DNA of 64,000 nt from Sphingobacterium olei (GCF_005048855.1 NZ_SUME01000010.1:62001-126000), one strand, 5' to 3'; positions 26,405-35,507 are shown, numbered from the stretch's first letter. Notes: generated by a model not told the origin, from the letters alone. Made by a program: numbers and translations.

Positions 26405-27181
26405 ATGTCAAACATCGCTTCTAATCTTAAATATTTAAGAAAAAATAAAGGACTTACTCAACAGCAATTTGCGGATGTAATGGATATTAAACGTGCTTCG
26501 GTGGGCGCATATGAAGAAGATAGAGCGGAGCCTAAGTATGAGTTGCTAAAGAAAATAGCTGATTATTACGCGCTCTCGATGGATGAATTGGCTAATGATG
26601 TAATCGATGAAAAATGGAAGCCTACCCCTAAAGGAAATGCCTCTAACTTACGCGTGCTGAGTATTACAGTGGATCAATCAGATCGGGAGAATATAGAGCT
26701 AGTGCCTATAAAAGCCAGTGCAGGGTATCTTAATGGATATGCAGATCCGGAGTATGTAAAGGAATTGCCAAAATTCAATCTTCCTATGTTCAATCAGGGG
26801 ACGTATAGAGCTTTTGAGATCAAAGGGGATTCCATGTTACCATTGCCGTCGGGTAGTGTCATTATAGGTGAATATGTTGAGAATTGGAATGATATAAAGC
26901 CAGGTCAGACATATGTAGTGATCTCAAAAGATGAGGGAGTGGTGTATAAACGTATTGCTTTTAAATATAAAGAAGATAAAGGACTTAAACTTGTTTCTGA
27001 TAATAAAGTTTATGAATCGTATTGGGTTGGGCCTGCTGATATTTTGGAAATATGGAAAGCTAAAGCTTTTATATCGACCGAACTTCCGGAACCTGTAGCG
27101 GAGCCTACGATGGAAACGTTAACTTCTATGATGGCTCAAATGCAGAAAACTATTAATTCAGTGGTAGATACGAAAAAATAA
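26405..27181 (+). CDS. XRE-family repressor with S24 (LexA/CI-like) C-terminal domain
   Basis: The 258-aa regulator has an N-terminal helix-turn-helix (LKYLRKNKGLTQQQFADVMD then RASVGAYEEDRAEPKYELL, about 8-47). The C-terminal S24 domain (about 95-225) has Ser in IKGDSMLPL and Lys in VVYKRIAFK, the catalytic dyad of LexA/CI repressors. The usual Ala-Gly cleavage dipeptide may be SAGY at about 108-111. Such proteins are widespread in Sphingobacteriaceae outside prophages. Self-cleavage on DNA damage is possible but unproven; many relatives use the domain for dimerisation. A palindrome upstream suggests autoregulation. A terminator-like hairpin lies 56 bases after the stop. Confidence 0.87.
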   Translation: MSNIASNLKYLRKNKGLTQQQFADVMDIKRASVGAYEEDRAEPKYELLKKIADYYALSMDELANDVIDEKWKPTPKGNASNLRVLSITVDQSDRENIELVPIKASAGYLNGYADPEYVKELPKFNLPMFNQGTYRAFEIKGDSMLPLPSGSVIIGEYVENWNDIKPGQTYVVISKDEGVVYKRIAFKYKEDKGLKLVSDNKVYESYWVGPADILEIWKAKAFISTELPEPVAEPTMETLTSMMAQMQKTINSVVDTKK

Positions 27182-27192
27182 TAGTACGGATT

Positions 27193-27222
27193 TTTGTTTC
27201 TGTGAAAAATTTTATACCTTTG
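27193..27222 (+). promoter_or_regulatory. Promoter of the rimP-nusA-infB operon
   Basis: TTTG at 27193-27196, an 18-base spacer and TACCTTTG at 27215-27222 match the Bacteroidota promoter consensus in both boxes. The start of transcription would be near 27229, leaving a leader of about 50 bases before rimP. Confidence 0.7.
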
Positions 27223-27236
27223 TGGTATCTGAAAGG

Positions 27237-27263
27237 AAGGGGGCATCGTATGCCCCCTTTTTT
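27237..27263 (+). terminator. Attenuator-like hairpin in the rimP leader
   Basis: AAGGGGGCAT at 27237-27246 and its complement at 27250-27259 (10-bp stem, 3-base loop), followed by a T-run, form an intrinsic terminator. It lies between the predicted rimP transcription start (about 27229) and the ATG at 27281. It can end the repressor gene upstream, but transcripts for rimP must read through it. Confidence 0.7.
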
Positions 27264-27280
27264 AATTCAATGATTAGAAT

Positions 27281-27745
27281 ATGCAAGTTGAACAACGGGT
27301 AAAGGAATTAGTAGAAGAAAAAATTGGAGATCGTGACGATTTATTTATCGTAAGCATCAAAATGCAGAGTAATGGGGTGTTAGCGATTTTGCTAGACGGT
27401 GATCAGGGGATTTCTATAGACGATTGCGTTAAAGTAAGCAGACATGTTGGTTTTCATCTTGAAGAAGAGAATGTAATAGAAACTGCATATCGTTTAGAAG
27501 TCTCTTCGCCAGGTATTGATTCTCCACTTGTGTTGTTGCGTCAGTATATGAAAAATATAGGACGTGATGTACGATTGAAGCTAGAGGATGGGACTGCAAA
27601 AGAAGGTAAATTGATCGCTGCAACAGCGCAAGAACTTACAATTGAAGAAAAAGTAAAAGAAAAAGGAAAGAAAGCTGAAATAAAAGAAGCTGTATTTCCC
27701 TTAAGCCAAATAAAAGAAACAAAGGTTTTAATTTCATTTAAATAA
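27281..27745 (+). CDS. rimP: Ribosome maturation factor RimP
   Basis: RimP assists late assembly of the 30S subunit. The 154-aa product has the N-terminal alpha/beta domain with LAILLDGDQGISIDDCVKVS (about 29-48), then ETAYRLEVSSPGIDSPLV, the most conserved block of the family, and a C-terminal SH3-like domain from about 90. It is the first gene of the classical rimP-nusA-infB order, with 2 bases before nusA. Expression is probably subject to the leader hairpin just upstream. Confidence 0.93.
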   Translation: MQVEQRVKELVEEKIGDRDDLFIVSIKMQSNGVLAILLDGDQGISIDDCVKVSRHVGFHLEEENVIETAYRLEVSSPGIDSPLVLLRQYMKNIGRDVRLKLEDGTAKEGKLIAATAQELTIEEKVKEKGKKAEIKEAVFPLSQIKETKVLISFK

Positions 27746-27747
27746 AA

Positions 27748-28986
27748 ATGAGCAGCAATATCAATTTGATTGACTCTTTTCAGGAGTTTAAAGAGTTCAA
27801 AAATATTGACCGTCCGACGGTAATCACAGTGCTTGAAGAAGTATTTCGTAGTATGATTCGTAAACGTTTTGGTACAGATGAAAACGTAGACGTTATTGTA
27901 AATCCAGATAATGGGGATTTGGAAATTTGGAGAACCCGTGTTGTAATGGAAGACGGATTTTCTGAAGACGACGATCTTGAAATCGAACTTGCAGAAGCAC
28001 ATCAATACGATCCAGACTTAGAGGTAGGGGACGAACATATAGAGCAGATTACATTAGAAAGTTTTGGGCGTCGTGCTATTTTAGCTGCTCGTCAGACATT
28101 AGTTTCTAAAGTATTGGAATTAGAAAAAGACGAAGTATTCAAAAAGTATAAGGATCGTGAAGGCGAATTGGTAATAGGGGAAGTATATCAAATCTGGAAA
28201 AAGGAAATTTTGGTGCTGGACGAAGATGGTAATGAACTTATTCTTCCAAAAACAGAGCAAATTCCTGCCGATTATTTCAAAAAAGGAGATAGTATTCGTG
28301 CCGTAGTTTCTAAGGTAGATATGATGAATAGTAATCCTAAGATTATTATTTCACGTACTGCACCTGAATTCCTACAACGTTTATTTGAATTGGAAGTTCC
28401 TGAAATTTTCGATGGGTTGATTACCATCAAGAAAATTGTTCGCGAACCAGGAGAGCGCGCTAAAGTTGCAGTCGAATCGTATGATGACCGTATAGATCCG
28501 GTAGGTGCTTGTGTAGGTATGAAAGGATCTCGTATTCACGGTATCGTGCGCGAACTGCGGAATGAAAACATCGATGTAATCAATTTCACGACAAACCATT
28601 CGCTTTATATTACGCGTGCGTTGAGCCCAGCTCGGATTTCTTCCATCAAAATTGATGAAGATGGTAAGGCTGCAGCAGTGTACTTAAAACCTGATCAGGT
28701 TTCTTTAGCAATCGGACGTGGTGGTCATAATATCAAGTTGGCTGGAAAATTGACAGGTTATGAGATTGATGTATACCGTGAAAATGATGAAATCGAGGAG
28801 GATGTGGATATCGAAGAATTCGCAGATGAAATCGATAGCTGGATCATCGATGAATTAAAACGAGTTGGATTGGATAGTGCAAAATCTGTTTTAACACTAT
28901 CGCATGAAGAATTAGTTCGTCGTACGGATTTAGAAGAAGATACTATCCAAGAGATAGTTCGCATATTGCAAGCTGAGTTTGAATAA
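27748..28986 (+). CDS. nusA: Transcription termination/antitermination factor NusA
   Basis: NusA binds RNA polymerase and RNA and modulates pausing, termination and antitermination. The 412-aa product has the N-terminal polymerase-binding domain, an S1 domain (about 133-200, with EGELVIGEVYQIWKKEIL), two KH domains (VDPVGACVGMKGSRI-like segment DPVGACVGMKGSRIHGIVRE and SLAIGRGGHNIKLAGKLTG) and an acidic C-terminus ending in a helix-hairpin-helix-like segment (LSHEELVRRTDLEEDTI). The duplicated acidic repeats of E. coli NusA are absent, as in most Bacteroidota. The GTG/ATG question does not arise: ATG 27748 follows rimP closely. Confidence 0.95.
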   Translation: MSSNINLIDSFQEFKEFKNIDRPTVITVLEEVFRSMIRKRFGTDENVDVIVNPDNGDLEIWRTRVVMEDGFSEDDDLEIELAEAHQYDPDLEVGDEHIEQITLESFGRRAILAARQTLVSKVLELEKDEVFKKYKDREGELVIGEVYQIWKKEILVLDEDGNELILPKTEQIPADYFKKGDSIRAVVSKVDMMNSNPKIIISRTAPEFLQRLFELEVPEIFDGLITIKKIVREPGERAKVAVESYDDRIDPVGACVGMKGSRIHGIVRELRNENIDVINFTTNHSLYITRALSPARISSIKIDEDGKAAAVYLKPDQVSLAIGRGGHNIKLAGKLTGYEIDVYRENDEIEEDVDIEEFADEIDSWIIDELKRVGLDSAKSVLTLSHEELVRRTDLEEDTIQEIVRILQAEFE

Positions 28987-29022
28987 CTATGTGCCTGCAT
29001 CACCAAAAACAAAATGTAAATA

Positions 29023-29056
29023 TTTGTTATTTGCGTGTAAAAAAAACATATTTTTG
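29023..29056 (+). promoter_or_regulatory. Candidate internal promoter of infB
   Basis: TATTTTTG at 29049-29056 fits TAnnTTTG. TTTG at 29023-29026 (22-base spacer) is the more plausible -33 element, and a second TTTG at 29030-29033 is too close. It lies in the 102-base gap between nusA and infB, so infB may be partly independent of the operon promoter. Confidence 0.45.
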
Positions 29057-29088
29057 TAAAGACTAAAATTTTTAGAGGTTAATAATAG

Positions 29089-32000
29089 ATGACAGAAGGT
29101 AAAAGTATAAACTTACTTAAAGCAGCAAAAGAACTTAATATAGGTATTGGGACTGCCGTAGAATATTTGGCAAAAAAGGGATTTGAGGTAGAATCAAAAC
29201 CTAACACTAAATTATCTTCGGATATGTACAATGTTCTTTTGCATGAATTCCGGGGTGATAAGATCGTTAAAGACGAGGCTAAGCAAATTGTCATTGGCAA
29301 AATTCGTCGCGATGAATCACCTTCAACAGGAGGGAATACACCTTCTCTGGATTCTAATGCCTCTGAGAACGACGATACAAAAGAGGTTAAGGAAATCTTA
29401 ATCAAGAATGTAAGTAATGCTGCTGCGCTTGAATCTCCAACAAAATCCGAATCGAAGAAAGAAGAAGATGCTGGAAATCAGCTTAAAGTAGTAGGTAAAA
29501 TTGATTTGGATAGCTTGAGTAGAGGTAAGTCGAAAAAGAAAGAAGAAGAAATAGTTAATCCAGAGCAAACTTCCCAACCTGAAAAAGTTGAGGAGAAGAA
29601 AGAAGAACCTAAGGTTGTAGCGGAAGAACCGAAGAAGGAAGAACCGAAAGTGGAAACACCTAAGATTGAAACGCCTAAGATTGAAGAGTCTGTAGTAGAA
29701 ACTCCGAAAGTTGAACTACCGAAAAGAGAGGAATCTAGACCGGTTCCCATGGTAAAGGCAGAGGAGAAAAAAGAAGAACCTAAGACGGTTACCCCCGTTA
29801 CTAAGACAGAAGCTCCAGCGAAACCTCAGGACGATGTAATTCGTGCCCGTTCAGAAAAATTAGAAGGACCAAAGGTTATAGGTAAGATTGTATTGCCTAC
29901 TTTCAAACCAAAAGAAAAGCCTGTGGCATCTTCTTCTAACGCAAATGCCGACAACAAACGTAAACGTAAGCGTACAAATAAGCCAAATACACCGGTATCT
30001 CCAAATGATCAAAATAACCAACAACAAGGTCAAGGCGGTCAAAATAGAGGTCCTGGTACCCATACAAATGCACCTGGTGCAGGGCAACGTCCTGACAACA
30101 GAAACCACAGCAGACCTGGAGGTCCAGGAGGTAATCAACCTGGTAAAGGGCGACCAAATTTCCAAAATAGAGGAAGACAGGACGCTCCTAAGGAAGAATT
30201 GTCGGAAAAAGAGATTCAAGATCAAATCAAAGCAACGCTTGCTCGTTTAAGTGGTGCAGGTAAATCAGGTAAATTTGCACAGCGCGCCAAATTGCGTCGT
30301 CAAAAACGTGATGATATAGCCACTTCTGCAGAAGAAGCAGCATTGGAACAAGAAATGATGTCCAAAGTGTTAAAAGTAACAGAATTTGTTACAGCTAACG
30401 AATTGGCAAATCTGATGGACGTTCCAGTTACACAGGTAATAGGTACGTGTATGAGCTTGGGTATGTTTGTGTCTATCAACCAGCGATTGGACGCAGAAAC
30501 ATTGACTATCGTAGCAGATGAATTTGGATACAAAGTAGAATTTATCAAGCCGGAGGATGAAGAGGTTGCAGAACTGGAAGAACCGGATACTGAGGAAAAC
30601 TTGATCTCCCGAGCACCGATTGTAACTGTAATGGGGCACGTTGACCATGGTAAGACATCGTTATTGGATTATATCCGTAAGGCAAATGTGACAGGGGGTG
30701 AAGCTGGTGGTATTACGCAACATATTGGTGCATATGCCGTTAAACTAGAAGATGGTAGAAAGATTACATTTTTAGATACTCCGGGCCACGAGGCCTTTAC
30801 TGCCATGCGTGCACGTGGTGCTAAGGTGACAGATATTGTTATTATCGTCGTTGCAGCAGATGATGCCGTGATGCCTCAGACAAAAGAAGCAATTAATCAC
30901 GCTCAGGCGGCTGGCGTACCGATTGTATTTGCCTTCACGAAAGTGGATAAACCGGGAGCGAATGCAGACCGTGTGCGTGAACAATTATCCGCAATGAATA
31001 TCCTAGTGGAAGAGTGGGGCGGTAAATACCAAGCGCAAGAGATTTCTGCTAAGACGGGTTTAAATGTTGAACTTTTATTAGAAAAAGTATTATTAGAAGC
31101 TGAATTGCTTGACCTTAAGGCGGATCCTACGAAACGTGCTGTAGGTTCAGTCATTGAAGCAGCTTTAGATAAAGGGCGTGGTATCGTTACTACGGTATTA
31201 GTTCAGGGTGGTACTCTCCGCGTCGGAGACCCAATATTAGCAGGCTCACATTCTGGTAAGGTGAAAGCTTTGACTAATGAGCGTGGCGAACGTGTGAAAG
31301 AAGCCGGACCATCTCAGCCAGTACAGATTTTGGGTATGGCTGGTGCGCCGACTGCAGGAGATAAGATATATGTTATGGAGAGTGAGTCAGAAGCTCGTCA
31401 AATGGCAAATAAACGTCTTCAATTACAGCGTGAACAAGGTATGCGTGCTACGAAACACATTACCTTGGATGAAATTGGCCGTCGTTTGGCTATCGGTAAC
31501 TTTAAGGAACTTAATATCATTGTTAAAGGTGATGTGGATGGTTCTATCGAAGCGTTGTCCGATTCGTTATTGAAATTATCTACCGACGAAATCCAAGTGA
31601 ATATCATTCACAAATCTGTAGGTGCGATTTCTGAGTCCGATGTATTGTTAGCATCTGCATCAGACGCAATTATTATTGGTTTCCAGGTTCGTCCTTCACA
31701 AGGTGCACGTAAACTAGCCGAAGGTGAGCAGATCGATATCCGTCTTTACTCCATCATTTACGATGCAATCGAAGAGATTAAATCTGCGATGGAAGGTATG
31801 TTGGCTCCGAAATTTGAAGAGAAAATCGTTGCTGAAGTTGAGATCCGCGAAACATTTAAAATCTCTAAAGTCGGTACAATTGCAGGTTGTATGGTATTGA
31901 GCGGTAAAATCAATCGTAACAATGATATCCGTATTATCCGTGAAGGTGTTGTAATTCATACCGGTAAATTAGCTTCATTGAAACGCTTTAAAGACGATGT

Positions 32001-32115
32001 TAAAGAAGTTTCTTTCGGATATGAATGTGGTCTGAATATTGACCGATACAATGATATCCAAGTAGGCGATATCGTGGAAGCATACGAACAAGTAGAAGTA
32101 AAACGTAAGTTGTAA
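29089..32115 (+). CDS. infB: Translation initiation factor IF-2
   Basis: IF-2 is the GTPase that delivers initiator tRNA and joins ribosomal subunits. The 1008-aa protein starts with an IF-2N helical domain (NLLKAAKELNIGIGTAVEYL) and a long low-complexity linker. The linker is rich in Lys/Glu/Pro repeats such as EEPKKEEPKVETPKIETPK (about 170-200) and in Gln/Gly/Asn (about 300-365). The GTPase domain has VTVMGHVDHGKTSLLDYI (G1), GGITQHIGAY (G2), DTPGHEAF (G3), TKVDKPGA (G4) and SAKTG (G5), followed by domains II-IV. The long repetitive linker explains the open frames seen in other registers at this locus. A strong terminator follows. Confidence 0.96.
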   Translation: MTEGKSINLLKAAKELNIGIGTAVEYLAKKGFEVESKPNTKLSSDMYNVLLHEFRGDKIVKDEAKQIVIGKIRRDESPSTGGNTPSLDSNASENDDTKEVKEILIKNVSNAAALESPTKSESKKEEDAGNQLKVVGKIDLDSLSRGKSKKKEEEIVNPEQTSQPEKVEEKKEEPKVVAEEPKKEEPKVETPKIETPKIEESVVETPKVELPKREESRPVPMVKAEEKKEEPKTVTPVTKTEAPAKPQDDVIRARSEKLEGPKVIGKIVLPTFKPKEKPVASSSNANADNKRKRKRTNKPNTPVSPNDQNNQQQGQGGQNRGPGTHTNAPGAGQRPDNRNHSRPGGPGGNQPGKGRPNFQNRGRQDAPKEELSEKEIQDQIKATLARLSGAGKSGKFAQRAKLRRQKRDDIATSAEEAALEQEMMSKVLKVTEFVTANELANLMDVPVTQVIGTCMSLGMFVSINQRLDAETLTIVADEFGYKVEFIKPEDEEVAELEEPDTEENLISRAPIVTVMGHVDHGKTSLLDYIRKANVTGGEAGGITQHIGAYAVKLEDGRKITFLDTPGHEAFTAMRARGAKVTDIVIIVVAADDAVMPQTKEAINHAQAAGVPIVFAFTKVDKPGANADRVREQLSAMNILVEEWGGKYQAQEISAKTGLNVELLLEKVLLEAELLDLKADPTKRAVGSVIEAALDKGRGIVTTVLVQGGTLRVGDPILAGSHSGKVKALTNERGERVKEAGPSQPVQILGMAGAPTAGDKIYVMESESEARQMANKRLQLQREQGMRATKHITLDEIGRRLAIGNFKELNIIVKGDVDGSIEALSDSLLKLSTDEIQVNIIHKSVGAISESDVLLASASDAIIIGFQVRPSQGARKLAEGEQIDIRLYSIIYDAIEEIKSAMEGMLAPKFEEKIVAEVEIRETFKISKVGTIAGCMVLSGKINRNNDIRIIREGVVIHTGKLASLKRFKDDVKEVSFGYECGLNIDRYNDIQVGDIVEAYEQVEVKRKL

Positions 32116-32139
32116 TAACTTATCAACAATAGCATAGTG

Positions 32140-32168
32140 AAATCCTGACCTTAGTGTCAGGATTTTTT
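32140..32168 (+). terminator. Terminator of the rimP-nusA-infB operon
   Basis: AAATCCTGAC at 32140-32149 and its complement at 32156-32165 (10-bp stem, 6-base loop), ending in six T at 32163-32168. It lies 25 bases after the infB stop. Confidence 0.85.
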
Positions 32169-32221
32169 ATATCCTATAATATTTATTTGATTATTTTCTG
32201 TGAAGATTTTATCTTTAAAAC

Positions 32222-33265
32222 ATGCATAAGTTTAGAGTATCTGAAATTATTCGACAACCCAATCATAATATTACCATACGCTTTGATGATATTGACAGTG
32301 CTTTTCCAACCTACAAAGCCGGTCAATTTTTGACCTTATCCTTTTTGTTTGGAGATAGGGAAGTACGTAGATCATATTCCTTTAGTAGCTCTCCGGCGTT
32401 AGAAGAGAAGCCCGAAATCACTGTAAAACGTGTCGATAACGGTGAAATATCCCGTTTACTGCATCATAAGACTAGGGTAGGCGACGTTATCCATGTAATG
32501 GATCCGCAGGGATTATTTGTGTATGAACCTCGGGAAGATAGTTCAAGAACTATTTTTCTTTTTGCGGCAGGTGTAGGAATTACACCTTTATATTCTATTC
32601 TGAAAACGGCATTAACGGCTGAAAAGAAAAGCAAAGTAGTATTGATATATAGTAATAACGCACAACAAAATACGATTTTTTACGAGGAGTTGTTGGCTTG
32701 GCAAACGCGGTATCCAAAGCGTTTGAAGATTGAATTTATCTGGTCCAATACCAAGAACTTATTACGTGCTCGCCTCAACAGAGATTATATTATTGATTTG
32801 GTACAATCAAACCTTAGTGAGGGAGAGGAAGCGGTGTTCTATACTTGTGGACCTGTTTTCTATATGGATCTGTGTCGTTTTACCCTTTTAGGTATGGGAT
32901 TTCCAGATAACACGATAAAACGGGAAACATTTCATTTTCCAGAAGAGGAAGAGGACGAAGACGAGAAAGAGGAAGAACCAGTAGATAAGGTAAGTTACGA
33001 GGTTAAGTTGAAGTTCCAAGGGCAAGAATACGATTTGATTATTCCGTATAATAAAACAATTCTCGACGTAGGTTTAGAACATAAAATAAAATTGCCCTAC
33101 TCCTGCAAATCGGGTATGTGCAGTACTTGTATTTCTCAGGTTACTGAAGGAGAGGTGCGTATGGATTATAACGAAGTACTTACGGATCGGGAAGTGGAAA
33201 ATGGGAGATGCTTGATTTGCACTTCACACCCCCTGTCAAGTGGTACTACAATCGAAGTTATTTAA
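32222..33265 (+). CDS. PaaE-like flavin reductase with C-terminal 2Fe-2S ferredoxin domain
   Basis: The 347-aa protein passes electrons from NAD(P)H through FAD to a plant-type 2Fe-2S cluster. Domains: a ferredoxin-reductase FAD domain with RRSYSFSSSPA (about 49-59), an NAD(P)-binding domain with FAAGVGITPLYSIL (about 118-131) and YTCGPVFYM, an acidic linker (EEEEDEDEKEEEP, about 240-252), then a ferredoxin domain with CKSGMCSTC and a final Cys in RCLICTSHP. This architecture equals PaaE, the reductase of phenylacetyl-CoA epoxidase, but no paaABCD genes are nearby, so its partner is open; fatty-acid desaturases or hydroxylases use such reductases too. It stands alone after the infB terminator. 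Confidence 0.87.
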   Translation: MHKFRVSEIIRQPNHNITIRFDDIDSAFPTYKAGQFLTLSFLFGDREVRRSYSFSSSPALEEKPEITVKRVDNGEISRLLHHKTRVGDVIHVMDPQGLFVYEPREDSSRTIFLFAAGVGITPLYSILKTALTAEKKSKVVLIYSNNAQQNTIFYEELLAWQTRYPKRLKIEFIWSNTKNLLRARLNRDYIIDLVQSNLSEGEEAVFYTCGPVFYMDLCRFTLLGMGFPDNTIKRETFHFPEEEEDEDEKEEEPVDKVSYEVKLKFQGQEYDLIIPYNKTILDVGLEHKIKLPYSCKSGMCSTCISQVTEGEVRMDYNEVLTDREVENGRCLICTSHPLSSGTTIEVI

Positions 33266-33297
33266 TATCTTACAATGATAAAAAAGTAATTACATAG

Positions 33298-34962
33298 ATG
33301 AAAAATATAGTTTTATTGTTTTTCTTAGCGCAGGGTATTTTATCTTTAGCCTTAGGTCAGGATAAGTATAGAATTACCTATCAGTCTTTTTATAATGGAC
33401 AGATATCCAAACAGGAACCTATCGTAGTTTATGCAAGTCCAGATTATTCTGCAATTACCAAAGAAAGCATACTGTCGGGAGAACAGAAATTTCCTCATGA
33501 ATATTATTTTATAGATCAGCAGGCTAAGCTGTTTTATAAAGAAACGGCATTATCAAAGGATAAAAAAATAGCGGCGGTGGATTCTAATGTCTTTGGTAAG
33601 TATGTTTATAATCAGACTCGTGAGACCAAGTTAATTCTGGGGCACAGTGCGCGGAAAGCTAGCCTATCTGTTAATTCGAATGCAATAGAGATATGGTATA
33701 CCAACGAGCTAAATGTTTATGGAGCTCCTAATGAAACAGGTCTTCCACTTGGTCTGGTATTGGAGTACATGCGCAACGGGAGTAGCAGCTTAGTCGCTAC
33801 AAAAATCGAAAAAGTAGATACATTTCCAAGTTCGGTTCAACCACCAGAAGCTCGATATCTTTTGGACGAATTAACATATCGTGATATCCTTTGGAAGAGT
33901 CGCTTTATTCAAGTGCCAATTTTTAAAGATGAACTAATATCTTTCAATCCCGAGCAGGTTAAATCAGATTCTATATTACGCTTCGCGGAAGGCACGGTAA
34001 TCGTAAAGAAAGTCAAAATTCCAGAGGTGGCAGGGAATAGTCAGGTGTTCATTGAGCTGATTGAAAAATCAAACGGAGATGCTTACGATCGTACGGGATC
34101 CGTTTTTTTAATCGCAGATGATCAGGAACTTACCTTTTTGGACGGGATGAAAAATGGGATGACGACATTACCTCGCTATGATAATGGAGATGGCAATAAT
34201 TATCTAGGGATGATCCGAACGGATAAATTCAGTCCGGTATACGAGCTGATGCGTTTTTTTACTCCGTTTGGCGTGAGTCACTTTAATGATAGGTTGACCC
34301 TAAAAGGGAAGACTTGGCAAGATAGCGTCATCTATAGGCAAGAAATTTCCGAATTTTTGAAAGTGCTTACGGGTAAAGAGGTCTATATTGGAACTTATAT
34401 TGGAAATTATGATAAAGGGGGGCATAAAGTGAGCCTGGAACTCACTATTCATTCTGGCAATTCTTCGTATGCAAAAGGCAAAAGCAGCATCGCATTATTC
34501 AATACAACCAACGTGATGGAGATGGGAGGACAAACTTACGCCACTTTATTTGGTCTGGAAAAGGGACTGCAATTTACGTTTGATATTCCGAAAGATATTG
34601 AAAATGTACAGCTCAGATATATTACAACGGGACATGGTGGATGGGGAAATGGAGATGAATTTGTGCCTAAAGTAAATAGTATCTATCTTAATGGGCGACT
34701 TTCATTTCAGTTTACGCCATGGCGATTAGACTGTGGTGGCTACCGACTTTATAATCCCGTGTCAGGTAATTTTGAGAACGGATTATCTTCATCAGATTTA
34801 AGTCGTTCAAATTGGTGTCCCGGTACCGTTACTAACCCGATTTTCATCAACTTAGGGAATCTAAAAGCCGGTAAACATACCATTCGTATTCATATTCCAC
34901 AGGGACCCCGGGAAGGCGATAGCATGAGCTTTTGGAATGTGAGTGGTGCTTTGATTTATTAA
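33298..34962 (+). CDS. PNGase F-type peptide-N-glycosidase with N-terminal GLPGLI-like domain
   Basis: PNGase F releases whole N-glycans from asparagine. The 554-aa protein has a signal peptide (residues 1-20, cleavage near LALGQ). Its N-terminal part (about 22-190) resembles the Bacteroidota GLPGLI family: IEIWYTNELNVYGAPNETG followed by LPLGLVLEYMR. The rest aligns to the two jelly-roll PNGase F domains: the LELTIHSGNSSYA strand and ITTGHGGWGNGDEFVPKVN, whose Glu at 454 matches the Glu206 region of the Flavobacterium enzyme, and a C-terminal RSNWCPGTVTNPIFINLG. The extra N-terminal module recalls the bowl-like domain of the type II PNGase F of Elizabethkingia. It is secreted, and probably helps use host or plant glycoproteins. 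Activity is inferred. Confidence 0.82.
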   Translation: MKNIVLLFFLAQGILSLALGQDKYRITYQSFYNGQISKQEPIVVYASPDYSAITKESILSGEQKFPHEYYFIDQQAKLFYKETALSKDKKIAAVDSNVFGKYVYNQTRETKLILGHSARKASLSVNSNAIEIWYTNELNVYGAPNETGLPLGLVLEYMRNGSSSLVATKIEKVDTFPSSVQPPEARYLLDELTYRDILWKSRFIQVPIFKDELISFNPEQVKSDSILRFAEGTVIVKKVKIPEVAGNSQVFIELIEKSNGDAYDRTGSVFLIADDQELTFLDGMKNGMTTLPRYDNGDGNNYLGMIRTDKFSPVYELMRFFTPFGVSHFNDRLTLKGKTWQDSVIYRQEISEFLKVLTGKEVYIGTYIGNYDKGGHKVSLELTIHSGNSSYAKGKSSIALFNTTNVMEMGGQTYATLFGLEKGLQFTFDIPKDIENVQLRYITTGHGGWGNGDEFVPKVNSIYLNGRLSFQFTPWRLDCGGYRLYNPVSGNFENGLSSSDLSRSNWCPGTVTNPIFINLGNLKAGKHTIRIHIPQGPREGDSMSFWNVSGALIY

Positions 34963-35060
34963 AAAAATCATCTGGTAAAGATAATTATACCTCCTACAAT
35001 AATAAGCATGTTTTTACGTTGAATAAGTAATTGATATAACCAATTAAAAAGGAGGTCGTT

Positions 35061-35507
35061 ATGAATCTATTGTACAAAATAGAACATTGGGGAGATACTC
35101 ATCATCCTCGTTGGCTTGATTATTTAAGAATTGTTTTGGGCATTCTGATTTTTTTTAAAGGAATAAGTTTTATTTCAGATACGGATGCTGTTGCTAGATT
35201 AATTGCGCTTACTAATTTTCAACTGTCAATATGGGGTGCAGTGCATTATGTTGCTTTTGCGCATTTGGTTGGAGGTATATTTATCGCCTTCGGATTAGTT
35301 ACACGGTTAGCAGTATTAATACAAATTCCCATTTTGATTGGCGCTGTATTTTTCGTTAATATCACCAATGGTTTTAGTTTTTTAAACTCCGAGTTTTGGC
35401 TGTCGTTGATTGTATTACTATTATTGATTTTGTTTTTGATTGTTGGTTCCGGAAAGTATTCTTTAGACCATGCAATGCGTAAACCCGGTTATCTGCGTAA
35501 GATATAA
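35061..35507 (+). CDS. DoxX-family membrane protein
   Basis: The 148-aa protein has four hydrophobic helices (about 22-40, 62-84, 88-107 and 115-136) and the family-like segment RIVLGILIFFKGI at the first helix, with HLVGGIFIAFGLVTRLA in the second pair. DoxX/TQO small-subunit-like proteins are broadly distributed; most have no proven function, and some are linked to redox stress. A purine-rich AAGGAGGTCGTT just before the ATG is an unusually good Shine-Dalgarno sequence for this genome. Confidence 0.83.
   Translation: MNLLYKIEHWGDTHHPRWLDYLRIVLGILIFFKGISFISDTDAVARLIALTNFQLSIWGAVHYVAFAHLVGGIFIAFGLVTRLAVLIQIPILIGAVFFVNITNGFSFLNSEFWLSLIVLLLLILFLIVGSGKYSLDHAMRKPGYLRKI

Noticed and set aside
26405..27181. 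Prophage CI repressor as sign of an integrated phage
   Set aside because: It is flanked by housekeeping genes (PBP and barrel protein on one side, rimP-nusA-infB on the other) with no other phage gene, so it is a chromosomal regulator.
29888..30250. Open frames in other registers inside the infB linker
   Set aside because: They arise from the repetitive low-complexity codons of the IF-2 linker and do not encode a recognisable protein.
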